Source: Sedimentitalea arenosa (GTDB taxonomy: Bacteria; Pseudomonadota; Alphaproteobacteria; Rhodobacterales; Rhodobacteraceae). Taken from it: a stretch of 64,000 nucleotides of DNA. A program made the position numbers and the translations under genes. The DNA is taken from contig NZ_JAELVR010000001.1 in assembly GCF_016428585.1 (NCBI RefSeq), positions 310,001-374,000 of the forward strand, read 5' to 3'. Below the pieces are notes generated by a model, which was given only the letters and a program-made list of their open reading frames with translations, was not told the origin of the DNA and ran no database searches. How positions within the stretch are numbered: position 1 is the first letter of the stretch; each line of letters begins with the position of its first letter. Below are positions 8,308 through 16,473 of this stretch, in pieces.

Positions 8308-9117
8308 ATGACAGAAGACCTTTCCGCTCGCCTGAGCGACCTCGACCTGAGCAACAGGCTGGCAGACGCTGCGCGTGATGCCATCCTGCCGTATTTTCGA
8401 CAAGCAGGCCTCCCCTCCCAGAACAAGGACAACAGCGGGTTCGACCCGGTGACAGCAGCGGATCGCGCGGCCGAACTGGCCATGCGCAATCTGCTGTCGC
8501 AACATCGGCCCGAGGACGGCATCTGGGGCGAGGAGTTCGGCAGAACGCCGGGCGAGTCGGGGCGGGAATGGGTGATCGACCCGATCGATGGCACACGCGC
8601 CTTCATCTGCGGAGCGCCGACCTGGGGGGTTTTGATCGCACTCTCGGATGCAAGCGGCCCGATCCTCGGTGTGATCGACCAGCCCTATACCCGCGAACGG
8701 TTCATCGGTGGACCCGGGGTCGCGGAAATGACAGGGCCGGCAGGGCGGATCACCCTGGCCACGCGCCGCGTGACAGACCTGTCGGAGGCAGTCCTCTTCT
8801 CGACCTTTCCCGAAGTCGGCAGCACCGAGGAACTCGCGGGATTTGAGGCCGTGTCCAAGGCCGTCCGCCTGACACGTTTCGGCATGGATTGCTACGCTTA
8901 CGCCCTGCTTGCCGCAGGGCATGTGGACTTGGTGATCGAAGCCGGTCTGAACGCCTATGACATTCAGGCCCCGATCGCCGTGATCGAGGCCGCCGGTGGC
9001 ATCGTGACCGACTGGCGTGGTCGGCCTGCGCATATGGGGGGGCGTGTGCTGGCCGCATCCAATGCGGACCTTCACCAGGCCGCGCTGACCTTGCTTGGAA
9101 ACACGCCCGACACTTGA
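8308..9117 (+). CDS. hisN: inositol-monophosphatase family protein, histidinol-phosphatase type
   Basis: Mg2+-dependent phosphatase of 269 residues. The family metal site is seen as GEEFG (Glu75/Glu76) and WVIDPIDGTRAF (Asp91, Asp94), and the second signature as LNAYDIQAPIAVIEAAGG near residue 215. The short loop and the DPIDGTRAFICG variant match the HisN-type histidinol-phosphate phosphatases that do step eight of histidine synthesis in alphaproteobacteria, which lack a HisB phosphatase domain; inositol or other phosphate monoesters remain possible. The ATG at 8308 gives the usual family length. No other his gene is nearby. Confidence 0.85.
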   Translation: MTEDLSARLSDLDLSNRLADAARDAILPYFRQAGLPSQNKDNSGFDPVTAADRAAELAMRNLLSQHRPEDGIWGEEFGRTPGESGREWVIDPIDGTRAFICGAPTWGVLIALSDASGPILGVIDQPYTRERFIGGPGVAEMTGPAGRITLATRRVTDLSEAVLFSTFPEVGSTEELAGFEAVSKAVRLTRFGMDCYAYALLAAGHVDLVIEAGLNAYDIQAPIAVIEAAGGIVTDWRGRPAHMGGRVLAASNADLHQAALTLLGNTPDT

Positions 9118-9231
9118 ACCCGGCGGACGGGCTCGTTATCCATGATCCGCGCCGAGTCCTTTGCCCGCAGTCTGTCGGTGCGTGTTCTCGCTTCGCACCG
9201 ACTCGGGCCGACACAGAGTGTGGGGCCTGAC

Positions 9232-10572
9232 ATGACCGAACTCCTGATCAAATCCGCTGAATTCGTCCTGACGATGGATGACGACCGGCGTGAACTTGCC
9301 GACACCGATATCCTCGTGCGCGACGGCGTCATTGCCGCGATCGGCCCAGACCTTGAGACCGAGGGCGAGACGCTGTCGGGCCGCGGCTGCGTCGTGACAC
9401 CCGGACTGGTCAACACGCATCACCATCTCTACCAGACGCTGACACGGGCGGTACCGGGCGCGCAGGACTCGTTGCTCTTCGGGTGGTTGCAGACGCTCTA
9501 TCCGATCTGGGCGCGCTTCACGCCGGATCACATGCATGTCTCGGCGCAGGTCGGACTGGCCGAGCTTGCGCTCTCCGGCTGTTCGCTCAGTTCGGACCAT
9601 CTCTACCTATATCCCAACGGTACGCGACTCGAAGACACGATCGCCGCTGCCGCCGAGATCGGCTTGCGCTTCCATCCCACTCGCGGCGCGATGAGCATCG
9701 GGGAAAGCGACGGAGGGCTGCCGCCGGATTCGCTGGTCGAACGCGAGTCCGCCATTCTGGAAGATTGCATCCGCGTGATCGATGCGTTTCACGATCCCCG
9801 CGAGGGGTCGATGTGCCGGGTCGGGATCGCGCCCTGTTCGCCGTTTTCCGTCAGCCGCGACCTGATGCGCGATGCCGCCGTGCTGGCGCGCGACAAGGGC
9901 GTGATGTTGCACACCCATCTGGCAGAGAACGACGAGGATATCGCTTACAGCCAGGACAGGTTCGGATGCCGTCCGGGACAGTACGCCGAGGACCTGGGCT
10001 GGACCGGCCCGGATGTCTGGCATGCCCATTGCGTCAAGCTCGATGCCAGCGAGATCGGCCTTTTCGCGCGCACCCGCACCGGGGTTGCGCATTGCCCCTG
10101 TTCAAATTGCCGCCTTGGCAGTGGGATTGCCCCGGTTCGCCAGATACGCGATGCCGGCGTGCCGGTTGGCCTGGGGGTCGATGGGTCGGCCAGCAACGAC
10201 ACGGGCAACCTGATGGCCGAAGCGCGCATGTCCATGCTTTTGCAGCGTGTCGCCCGTGGCGCGGACGCGATGAGCGCGCGCGAGGCGCTCGAAATCGCGA
10301 CCCGCGGCGGTGCGGACGTTCTTGGCCGCCCGGACTGTGGGCGCATTCAGGTCGGTGCCCGCGCCGATGTGGCGTTGTGGGACGTGACGGGTATCGACGG
10401 CGCCGGCAGTTGGGACAAGGCCGCATTGCTGCTGGCAGGTCCGACCCGCGTGCGCCACCTGCTGGTGGAGGGGCGCCTGGTTGTCTGCAATGGCAGCCTC
10501 GTCACGGTCGATCTCGACAGGCTGATCGAGAAACAGAATCGCCTGGCTGCCGATCTCGCCGCCGCGCTCTGA
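9232..10572 (+). CDS. 8-oxoguanine deaminase-like amidohydrolase
   Basis: Metal-dependent hydrolase of 446 residues from the AtzB/TrzN/cytosine-deaminase group of the amidohydrolase superfamily. Metal ligands are visible in NTHHHLYQTLTRA (His63, His65), in MLHTHLAEND near residue 228, in WHAHCVKL, and in GVDGSASND. The stretch from HHHLYQ to QDSLLFGWLQTLYPIW is typical of the group that deaminates 8-oxoguanine to urate in Pseudomonas and many marine alphaproteobacteria; such enzymes are often mis-named hydroxydechloroatrazine hydrolases. The ATG at 9232 fits the family N-terminus; the frame is open 90 bases further upstream. Confidence 0.87.
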   Translation: MTELLIKSAEFVLTMDDDRRELADTDILVRDGVIAAIGPDLETEGETLSGRGCVVTPGLVNTHHHLYQTLTRAVPGAQDSLLFGWLQTLYPIWARFTPDHMHVSAQVGLAELALSGCSLSSDHLYLYPNGTRLEDTIAAAAEIGLRFHPTRGAMSIGESDGGLPPDSLVERESAILEDCIRVIDAFHDPREGSMCRVGIAPCSPFSVSRDLMRDAAVLARDKGVMLHTHLAENDEDIAYSQDRFGCRPGQYAEDLGWTGPDVWHAHCVKLDASEIGLFARTRTGVAHCPCSNCRLGSGIAPVRQIRDAGVPVGLGVDGSASNDTGNLMAEARMSMLLQRVARGADAMSAREALEIATRGGADVLGRPDCGRIQVGARADVALWDVTGIDGAGSWDKAALLLAGPTRVRHLLVEGRLVVCNGSLVTVDLDRLIEKQNRLAADLAAAL

Positions 10573-10686
10573 TGCAGTGAAAACTGACCCGAAACGGCCC
10601 GTGGCACAAATCTCTTGGCCAGGGTCGCTTGCCGGTGTTCATTGCCCGGCGCTTCTTCTATTTTGTGCGCAAGCAGGGGGCAGAGC

Positions 10687-12078
10687 ATGAACACAGGCAC
10701 AGATCAGGACGTGACGGACCCGACGCGTGAGGACGATGCCTATACGCTCGACCGCAAGTCCGTGGCGGCGATCCTCGAGGCCGTAGAAAACACCGACTCG
10801 GTGCTCTTGACCGAGCTGATGGAACCCCTTCATGCCGCTGATATCGCCGACCTGCTCGAACAGATCAGCCGGTCCGAGCGTGAACGGCTGATCCGGCTCT
10901 ATGACCGGGAATTCGACGGCGAGATCCTGTCAGAACTCGATGACAGCATCCGCGAGGAGGTGATCGCCCAGCTCGAACCGCAGATCCTCGCGGACGCGGT
11001 GCGCGATCTCGACAGCGACGACGTGGTCGACCTGATCGAATATCTCGAAGAGCCCCAGCAGGAGGCCATTCTCGGCGCGCTCGAGGATGCCGACCGGATC
11101 GCCGTGCAGCAGGCGATGTCCTATCCCGAGGGCTCGGCCGGCCGCCTGATGCAGCGCGAGGTCGTCATGGCGCCGGAACACTGGACCGTCGGCCAGGCCA
11201 TCGATCATCTGCGCGGCAGCGAACACCTGCCTGACCAGTTCTATCACATCGTCCTGGTCGATCCGCGCCTGCACCCGATCGGCAATGTGACGCTGGGCAA
11301 GCTCATGGGCGCACGGCGCGAGGTTCTGCTGAGCGAGCTGACCGAAGACATGTTCCGCGTCATCCCGGCGACCCAGGACGAGGAAGATGTCGCCTATGCC
11401 TTCAACCAGTATCACCTGATCTCGGCACCCGTGGTCGACGAGGAGGGGAGACTTGCGGGGGTCATCACCATCGACGACGCCATGGCGGTCCTGGACGAGG
11501 AACACGAAGAAGATATCCTGCGCCTCGCCGGGGTCGGAGAAAGCTCCCTTTCCGACAGCGTCTCGGACACTGCAAAGCGCCGACTTCCCTGGCTCGGCGT
11601 GAATCTCGCGACGGCGATCCTCGCATCGCTGGTGATCGCGCTGTTCGAGGACACGATCGCGCAGTTCGTGGCGCTGGCGGTGCTGATGCCGATCGTCGCC
11701 TCGATGGGCGGCAATGCCGGCACGCAATCCTTGACCGTGGCGGTACGGGCGCTGGCGACGAGGGACCTCACCGGCTCCAACGTATGGCGGGTCATCCGCC
11801 GCGAGCTTTTCGTCGGAGCATTGAACGGTATCGTCTTCGCCGTGGTCATGGGTGTTGTCGGGCTCTACTGGTTCGGCTCGCCTGCGATCGGATACGTGAT
11901 CGCCGCGGCGATGGTGATCAACCTCACCGTAGCGGGGCTCGCCGGCACCATCATTCCCATCGCGATGGACAAGTTCGGCGTCGACCCGGCGCTGGCCTCC
12001 GGCACATTCGTCACCACGGTGACCGACGTGGTCGGCTTCTTCGCCTTTCTCGGTCTCGCCGGTATCGTTCTACTATGA
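10687..12078 (+). CDS. mgtE: magnesium transporter MgtE
   Basis: Mg2+ channel of 463 residues in the inner membrane. Domain order is an N-terminal acidic superhelical MgtE_N domain (about 30-145), a CBS pair (about 145-275, with NVTLGKLMGARR and SAPVVDEEGRLAGVITIDDA) and a five-helix pore domain (about 295-463) with LMPIVASMGGNAGTQSL, the selectivity region. In characterised MgtE the cytosolic domains sense Mg2+ and close the pore. The ATG at 10687 follows GCAGGGGGCAGAGC. I saw no convincing Mg2+ riboswitch in the 114 bases upstream. Its stop overlaps the next start (ATGA). Confidence 0.97.
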   Translation: MNTGTDQDVTDPTREDDAYTLDRKSVAAILEAVENTDSVLLTELMEPLHAADIADLLEQISRSERERLIRLYDREFDGEILSELDDSIREEVIAQLEPQILADAVRDLDSDDVVDLIEYLEEPQQEAILGALEDADRIAVQQAMSYPEGSAGRLMQREVVMAPEHWTVGQAIDHLRGSEHLPDQFYHIVLVDPRLHPIGNVTLGKLMGARREVLLSELTEDMFRVIPATQDEEDVAYAFNQYHLISAPVVDEEGRLAGVITIDDAMAVLDEEHEEDILRLAGVGESSLSDSVSDTAKRRLPWLGVNLATAILASLVIALFEDTIAQFVALAVLMPIVASMGGNAGTQSLTVAVRALATRDLTGSNVWRVIRRELFVGALNGIVFAVVMGVVGLYWFGSPAIGYVIAAAMVINLTVAGLAGTIIPIAMDKFGVDPALASGTFVTTVTDVVGFFAFLGLAGIVLL

Positions 12079-12632
12079 CCGATCTCGCGGTGCTGAAGGC
12101 CGAGACGCGCAAGGCCGCCCTGGCGCGCCGCGCAACCGCCCATGCGGCCGCCCCGGGCGCAGATGCCGGGCTGTTGTCGGAGGTGCTGGCGGGATATCGG
12201 GGCGCTCCGATGTCGGGCTACCTGCCGATCCGCACCGAGATCGACCCCTTGCCGGCGATGGCCGAAGCTGCGGCGCATGGGCCTGTGACGATCCCGGTCA
12301 TCGTCCGCGCGAAGGAACCGCTGCTCTTCAGCCGCTGGACCCCCGACATCGCCCTGCGGGACGGCCCCTTCGGCACCTCCGTCCCCGAGTTCGACGATTT
12401 CATCGAACCGGAGATCCTGATCGTGCCGCTCGTTGCCTTCGACCGCCGTGGCGGACGGCTGGGCTATGGCGGTGGCTTCTATGACCGGACCTTGCAAAAA
12501 CTGCGCGCCCGGCGCGCGACCCTTGCCATCGGCTTTGCTTACGATGCGCAAGAGGCAGAGGCGATCCCGCTCGAGGCGACCGACCAGCCGCTGGACATGA
12601 TCGTGACCGAGAGGCGGGTGCTGGCATTTTGA
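12075..12632 (+). CDS. 5-formyltetrahydrofolate cyclo-ligase
   Basis: Enzyme of 185 residues that uses ATP to turn 5-formyl-THF into 5,10-methenyl-THF, returning stored folate to one-carbon metabolism. The family signature is complete at residues 116-139: LIVPLVAFDRRGGRLGYGGG followed by FYDRTL. The N-terminus is shorter in conserved features but has the expected basic KAETRKAALARR stretch for substrate phosphate binding. The start overlaps the mgtE stop by four bases (ATGA), so translation is probably coupled. Confidence 0.95.
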   Translation: MTDLAVLKAETRKAALARRATAHAAAPGADAGLLSEVLAGYRGAPMSGYLPIRTEIDPLPAMAEAAAHGPVTIPVIVRAKEPLLFSRWTPDIALRDGPFGTSVPEFDDFIEPEILIVPLVAFDRRGGRLGYGGGFYDRTLQKLRARRATLAIGFAYDAQEAEAIPLEATDQPLDMIVTERRVLAF

Positions 12633-12821
12633 CCATGAATGTTCCTGCGGAACTTGCCCGTTCCGATAGTCGCGCCCGTGGTCGTTGCAACGATCCCTTC
12701 AGGATCACGGGAAAGAGCGCGAAACGGCCTGAAATCTCGCCCGTCTCGACGCGCCGGACTACGATATCCGACGTCAATGCGGCGCTTGCCCTTGACCCGT
12801 GCAATCTCTAACACCGCTGGA

Positions 12822-13634
12822 ATGAAGATACTGTTTCTGGGCGATGTGATGGGGCGTGCCGGGCGCGCCGCGGTCAGCGAAAATCTTCCGCGCTTGCGGG
12901 AGGAGTGGCGGCTCGATTTCGTCGTGGTCAATGGCGAGAACGCGACCAACGGGATGGGTCTGTCCGGGGCGCATGCCAAGTCACTGCTCGACGCCGGGGC
13001 CGATTGCCTGACGCTTGGCGATCATGCCTTCGACCAAAAGGACATGCTGCAGTTCATCGAGGGCGAACCGCGCATCCTGAGGCCGTTGAATTTCGCAAAG
13101 GACGCACCAGGCAAGGGCCACCGGCTGTTCACCACGCGAACCGGCCGCAAGGTGTTGGTCGCGCAGGCGCTGGGGCAGGTCTTCATGAAGCGTCCCTTCG
13201 ACGATCCGTTCTCGGCCATCGAACCGGTGCTGAAATCGCATCCCATGGGTGGTCTGGCGCAAGCGGTGATCGTCGACATGCATTGCGAGGCAACTTCGGA
13301 GAAAATGGCGATGGGGCACTACTGCGACGGGCGCGCCAGCCTTGTCGTCGGCACCCACACCCATGTTCCGACAGCCGACGCGCAGGTTCTGCCCGGCGGT
13401 ACGGGATACCTGTCCGATGCCGGCATGTGCGGTGACTACAACTCGATCATCGGAATGGACAAGGCCGAACCCATGCGCCGCTTCATCACCGGGATGCCGA
13501 AGGCGCGTTTCAGTCCGGCCACCGGCGAGGCGACCTTGAGCGGCATTTTCGTCGAGACCGACGACCGCAACGGAAAGGCGCGCGCGGTTCGCATGGTGCG
13601 GGTCGGCGGACGGTTGGAACAGGCGGCGCCGTGA
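12822..13634 (+). CDS. YmdB-family metallophosphoesterase (TIGR00282)
   Basis: Calcineurin-like phosphoesterase of 270 residues. Metal ligands are visible in FLGDVMG (Asp8), VVNGENATNG (Glu39/Asn40), TLGDHAFD and GTHTHVPTAD. Bacillus YmdB hydrolyses 2',3'-cyclic nucleotides and influences biofilm and sporulation decisions; the role in alphaproteobacteria is not established. The ATG at 12822 matches the family start MKILFLGDVMGRAGR. The 189 bases before it hold no clear gene. Its stop overlaps the next gene (GTGA), and it is commonly found next to the cyclo-ligase gene in this lineage. Confidence 0.93.
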   Translation: MKILFLGDVMGRAGRAAVSENLPRLREEWRLDFVVVNGENATNGMGLSGAHAKSLLDAGADCLTLGDHAFDQKDMLQFIEGEPRILRPLNFAKDAPGKGHRLFTTRTGRKVLVAQALGQVFMKRPFDDPFSAIEPVLKSHPMGGLAQAVIVDMHCEATSEKMAMGHYCDGRASLVVGTHTHVPTADAQVLPGGTGYLSDAGMCGDYNSIIGMDKAEPMRRFITGMPKARFSPATGEATLSGIFVETDDRNGKARAVRMVRVGGRLEQAAP

Positions 13635-14560
13635 CCCGGCGCGAGACCGCGTTCTACACCCTTCTTCTGCTGTTGCTCGGTGCGGGCTGGGGGCTGACGT
13701 TCCCGCTGAGCAAGATCGCCGTCAGCACCGGCCACAGGCATTTCGGCCTGATCTTCTGGGACGTCATGATCGGGGCGGTCTTTCTTGGGCTTGTGCTGTT
13801 CTTGCGGGGTGGGCGGTTGCCGATGTCTCCGAGACATCTCCGGCTCTACGCGATCATCGCGCTGCTCGGGACATTGGTACCCAACTCTGCGTCCTACCAG
13901 GCGATCACCCATCTGCCCGCGGGGGTGGTGGCCATCGTCGTGTCGCTGGTGCCGATGCTGGCCTTCCCGATCGCGCTCGGCCTCGGGCTGGACCGGTTCA
14001 GCCCGCGCCGCCTGTTGGGCCTGAGCGCCGGCTTGTCGGGTGTTCTGCTCCTGGTGCTGCCCGACGCAAGCCTGCCTGATCCGGCTATGCTGGTCTGGGT
14101 GCCGCTCGCGCTGATCGCTCCGCTCTGCTACGCGTTCGAGGGCAACTTCGTCGCGCGATGGGGGACGGCCGGACTGGACGCGGTGCAAGTGCTTCTTGGC
14201 GCGTCATTGATGGCCGCCGCCGCCAGTCTTCCTCTCGCGATCGGCACCGGCCAGTTCATCTCGCCGTTTCGCGTCTACGGACCGCCCGAGTGGGCCTTGA
14301 TCGCCAGTGCGATCATTCACGCGATAACCTACGCCGGCTATGTCTGGCTGGTCGGCCGCGCTGGATCGGTTTTCGCGGCGCAGGTCAGCTATCTGGTCAC
14401 GGGTTTCGGGATATTGACGTCGCTCATTGTGCTGCGGGAAGCCTATTCGCCCTACATTTGGGCAGCGCTGGGGCTGGTGTTGGCCGGCGTCTTCCTCGTT
14501 CAGCCGCGTCGGCAGGAGTCGCTTGCCCCGGACGCGCCAATCAGTGAAACTGCGCGCTAG
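13631..14560 (+). CDS. EamA/DMT-superfamily permease
   Basis: Integral membrane protein of 309 residues with ten hydrophobic helices arranged as two five-helix EamA repeats; the first repeat starts LLLLLGAGWGLTFPLSKIAV and the second contains LIAPLCYAFEGNFVARWG. DMT permeases export metabolites or take up nucleotide sugars and amino acids; the substrate here cannot be assigned. It starts with GTG at 13631, overlapping the ymdB-like stop by four bases, which indicates co-translation. Confidence 0.9.
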   Translation: MTRRETAFYTLLLLLLGAGWGLTFPLSKIAVSTGHRHFGLIFWDVMIGAVFLGLVLFLRGGRLPMSPRHLRLYAIIALLGTLVPNSASYQAITHLPAGVVAIVVSLVPMLAFPIALGLGLDRFSPRRLLGLSAGLSGVLLLVLPDASLPDPAMLVWVPLALIAPLCYAFEGNFVARWGTAGLDAVQVLLGASLMAAAASLPLAIGTGQFISPFRVYGPPEWALIASAIIHAITYAGYVWLVGRAGSVFAAQVSYLVTGFGILTSLIVLREAYSPYIWAALGLVLAGVFLVQPRRQESLAPDAPISETAR

Positions 14561-14594
14561 CCAGTTTCGCTGCGCCCGGGACCGAAGAATCATC

Positions 14595-16373
14595 ATGAAC
14601 CTGTTCCAGCTTTCCGAGACCGGCAGCGCCGTGCTGTCGCTGCTGATCGTCGGCGCGATGTTCGTGCTGTTCCTGCGCGAGATCTTCCCCACCGAGGTCG
14701 TCGCCATCGCTGGCGTCGCGGCGATGCTGGTGACCGGGGTGCTGCCCTACCAGGATGCGCTGCCGGTGCTGGCAAACCCCGCACCCTGGACCATTGCGGC
14801 GATGTTCATCATCATGGGGGCGCTCGTGCGGACCGGAGCGCTCGATGCGTTCACATCGCTGGCGCAGAAACAGGCCAGCACCAACCCGAGGTTCGCAATT
14901 GCAATGCTGATGGGGTTCGTGGTGCTGGCGTCGGCCTTCGTGTCCAACACGCCGGTCGTGGTGGTGATGATCCCGGTTTTCATCCAGCTGGCCCGCACGC
15001 TTGATGTGTCCGCCAGCAAGCTTCTGATTCCGCTCAGCTATGCGGCGGTCATGGGGGGCACGCTGACCCTGATCGGCACCTCGACCAACCTGCTGGTGGA
15101 CGGCGTGGCGCGCAGCAATGGCCTGCCGGCCTTCACGATCTTCGAGATCACGCCGCTCGGGCTTGCCGTCGTGGCCTGGGGGATGATCTACTTGCGCATC
15201 TTTGGCCCACGCCTGCTGCCGGACCGGGCCAGTATGGCGACCATGCTGAGCGACCGCTCGCGGATGAAATTCTTCACCGAGGCGATCATCCCTCCGGAAA
15301 GCAACCTGATCGGGCGCGAGGTGACCGGCGTGCAGCTGTTCAAGCGCGAAGGGGTGCGGCTGGTCGACGTGATCCGGGGCGACGTGTCGCTCCGACGCAA
15401 CCTCAAGGGTGTGCAGTTGCAGGTCGGCGACCGGGTCGTACTGCGCACCCAGATGACCGAACTGCTGAGTCTGCAGGCCAACAAGGAGCTGAAACGCGTC
15501 GACCAGGTTTCGGCGGTCGAGACCTCGACCGTGGAGGTGCTGATCACGCCGGGTTGCAAGATGGTCGGACGGTCTCTCGGCACGCTGCGCCTGCGGCGGC
15601 GCTATGGCGTCTATGTTCTGGCGGTTCATCGGCGCAACCAGAATATCGGCCGGCAACTGGACGACCTCGTGGTGCGGGTGGGTGACACGCTGCTGCTGGA
15701 AGGTGCCCCGGCGGATATCCAGAGACTCGCCGCGGACATGGACATGGTCGATGTCAGCCACCCCTCGGCCCGCGCCTTTCGGCGCAGCCACGCGCCGATC
15801 GCCATTTTGTCGCTCTTGGGCATCGTGGTGCTGGCGGCCCTTGGCGTCGCCCCGATCCTCTTCCTGTCGATCGTCGCGGTGGCGCTCGTGCTGGTGACCA
15901 AGTGCATCGACGCGGACGAAGCGTTTTCCTTCATCGACGGACGATTGCTGGCGCTGATCTTTTCGATGCTGGCGATCGGTGCGGCGCTTGAAAGCTCGGG
16001 CGCGGTGCAGTTGATCGTGACTGCGATCGCCCCGAGCCTGAGCGCGCTGCCGCCGTTCTTTGTGGTCTGGGCGATCTATTTGCTGACCTCGATCCTGACA
16101 GAACTGGTCTCCAACAACGCGGTGGCGGTGGTGGTCACTCCGATCGCCATTGGCCTCGCGACGGCGATGGGGTTCGATCCGCGCCCCTTGGTCGTGGCGG
16201 TCATGATCGCGGCCTCGGCCTCTTTCGCGACGCCGATCGGCTATCAGACGAACATGCTGGTCTATGGGCCAGGAGGATATCGCTTCACCGACTTCATGAA
16301 GGTCGGCATCCCTCTGAACCTGTTGATCGGCCTTCTGGCCTCGGCCCTGATCCCGATCATTTGGCCACTCTGA
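14595..16373 (+). CDS. SLC13-family permease with two TrkA-C domains
   Basis: Membrane transporter of 592 residues. Hydrophobic helices occupy about residues 10-205 and 400-592, separated by two RCK_C/TrkA-C domains (about 215-380) that begin with SNLIGREVTGVQLF and CKMVGRSLGTLRLR. The transport halves show the DASS hairpin motifs FVSNTPVVVVMIP and LVSNNAVAVVVTP, plus IGTSTN after the first. Relatives carry dicarboxylates, sulfate or other anions with Na+; the TrkA-C pair suggests ligand gating. The ATG at 14595 fits the first helix. A diverged paralogue lies at 18963-20735 on the other strand. Confidence 0.92.
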   Translation: MNLFQLSETGSAVLSLLIVGAMFVLFLREIFPTEVVAIAGVAAMLVTGVLPYQDALPVLANPAPWTIAAMFIIMGALVRTGALDAFTSLAQKQASTNPRFAIAMLMGFVVLASAFVSNTPVVVVMIPVFIQLARTLDVSASKLLIPLSYAAVMGGTLTLIGTSTNLLVDGVARSNGLPAFTIFEITPLGLAVVAWGMIYLRIFGPRLLPDRASMATMLSDRSRMKFFTEAIIPPESNLIGREVTGVQLFKREGVRLVDVIRGDVSLRRNLKGVQLQVGDRVVLRTQMTELLSLQANKELKRVDQVSAVETSTVEVLITPGCKMVGRSLGTLRLRRRYGVYVLAVHRRNQNIGRQLDDLVVRVGDTLLLEGAPADIQRLAADMDMVDVSHPSARAFRRSHAPIAILSLLGIVVLAALGVAPILFLSIVAVALVLVTKCIDADEAFSFIDGRLLALIFSMLAIGAALESSGAVQLIVTAIAPSLSALPPFFVVWAIYLLTSILTELVSNNAVAVVVTPIAIGLATAMGFDPRPLVVAVMIAASASFATPIGYQTNMLVYGPGGYRFTDFMKVGIPLNLLIGLLASALIPIIWPL

Positions 16374-16380
16374 CGTTTCC

Positions 16381-16400
16381 AAAAAGCGCGCCTGCGGCGC
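16381..16400 (-). terminator. possible terminator of the FAD-dehydrogenase gene
   Basis: On the minus strand, a 5-bp GC stem (GCGCC, loop GCA, GGCGC) is followed after two bases by TTTTT. The stem is short, so this is a weak candidate, placed 74 bases past the stop codon at 16474. Confidence 0.4.
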
Positions 16401-16473
16401 ATTCGATGTTTTCGCGTTCAGGCCACGCGGGCCTGGCTGGCGTTTGTGTCCTTGCCGACGTCGGGGAGTTGGA

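Noticed and set aside
10573-10686. A Mg2+ riboswitch before mgtE
   Set aside because: The 114-base leader is short and I could not find the stems of an M-box or mgtE-type element.
12633-12821. A small gene in the 189 bases before the YmdB-type gene
   Set aside because: Frames on both strands are open but lack ribosome sites and protein-like composition; I see nothing supported there.
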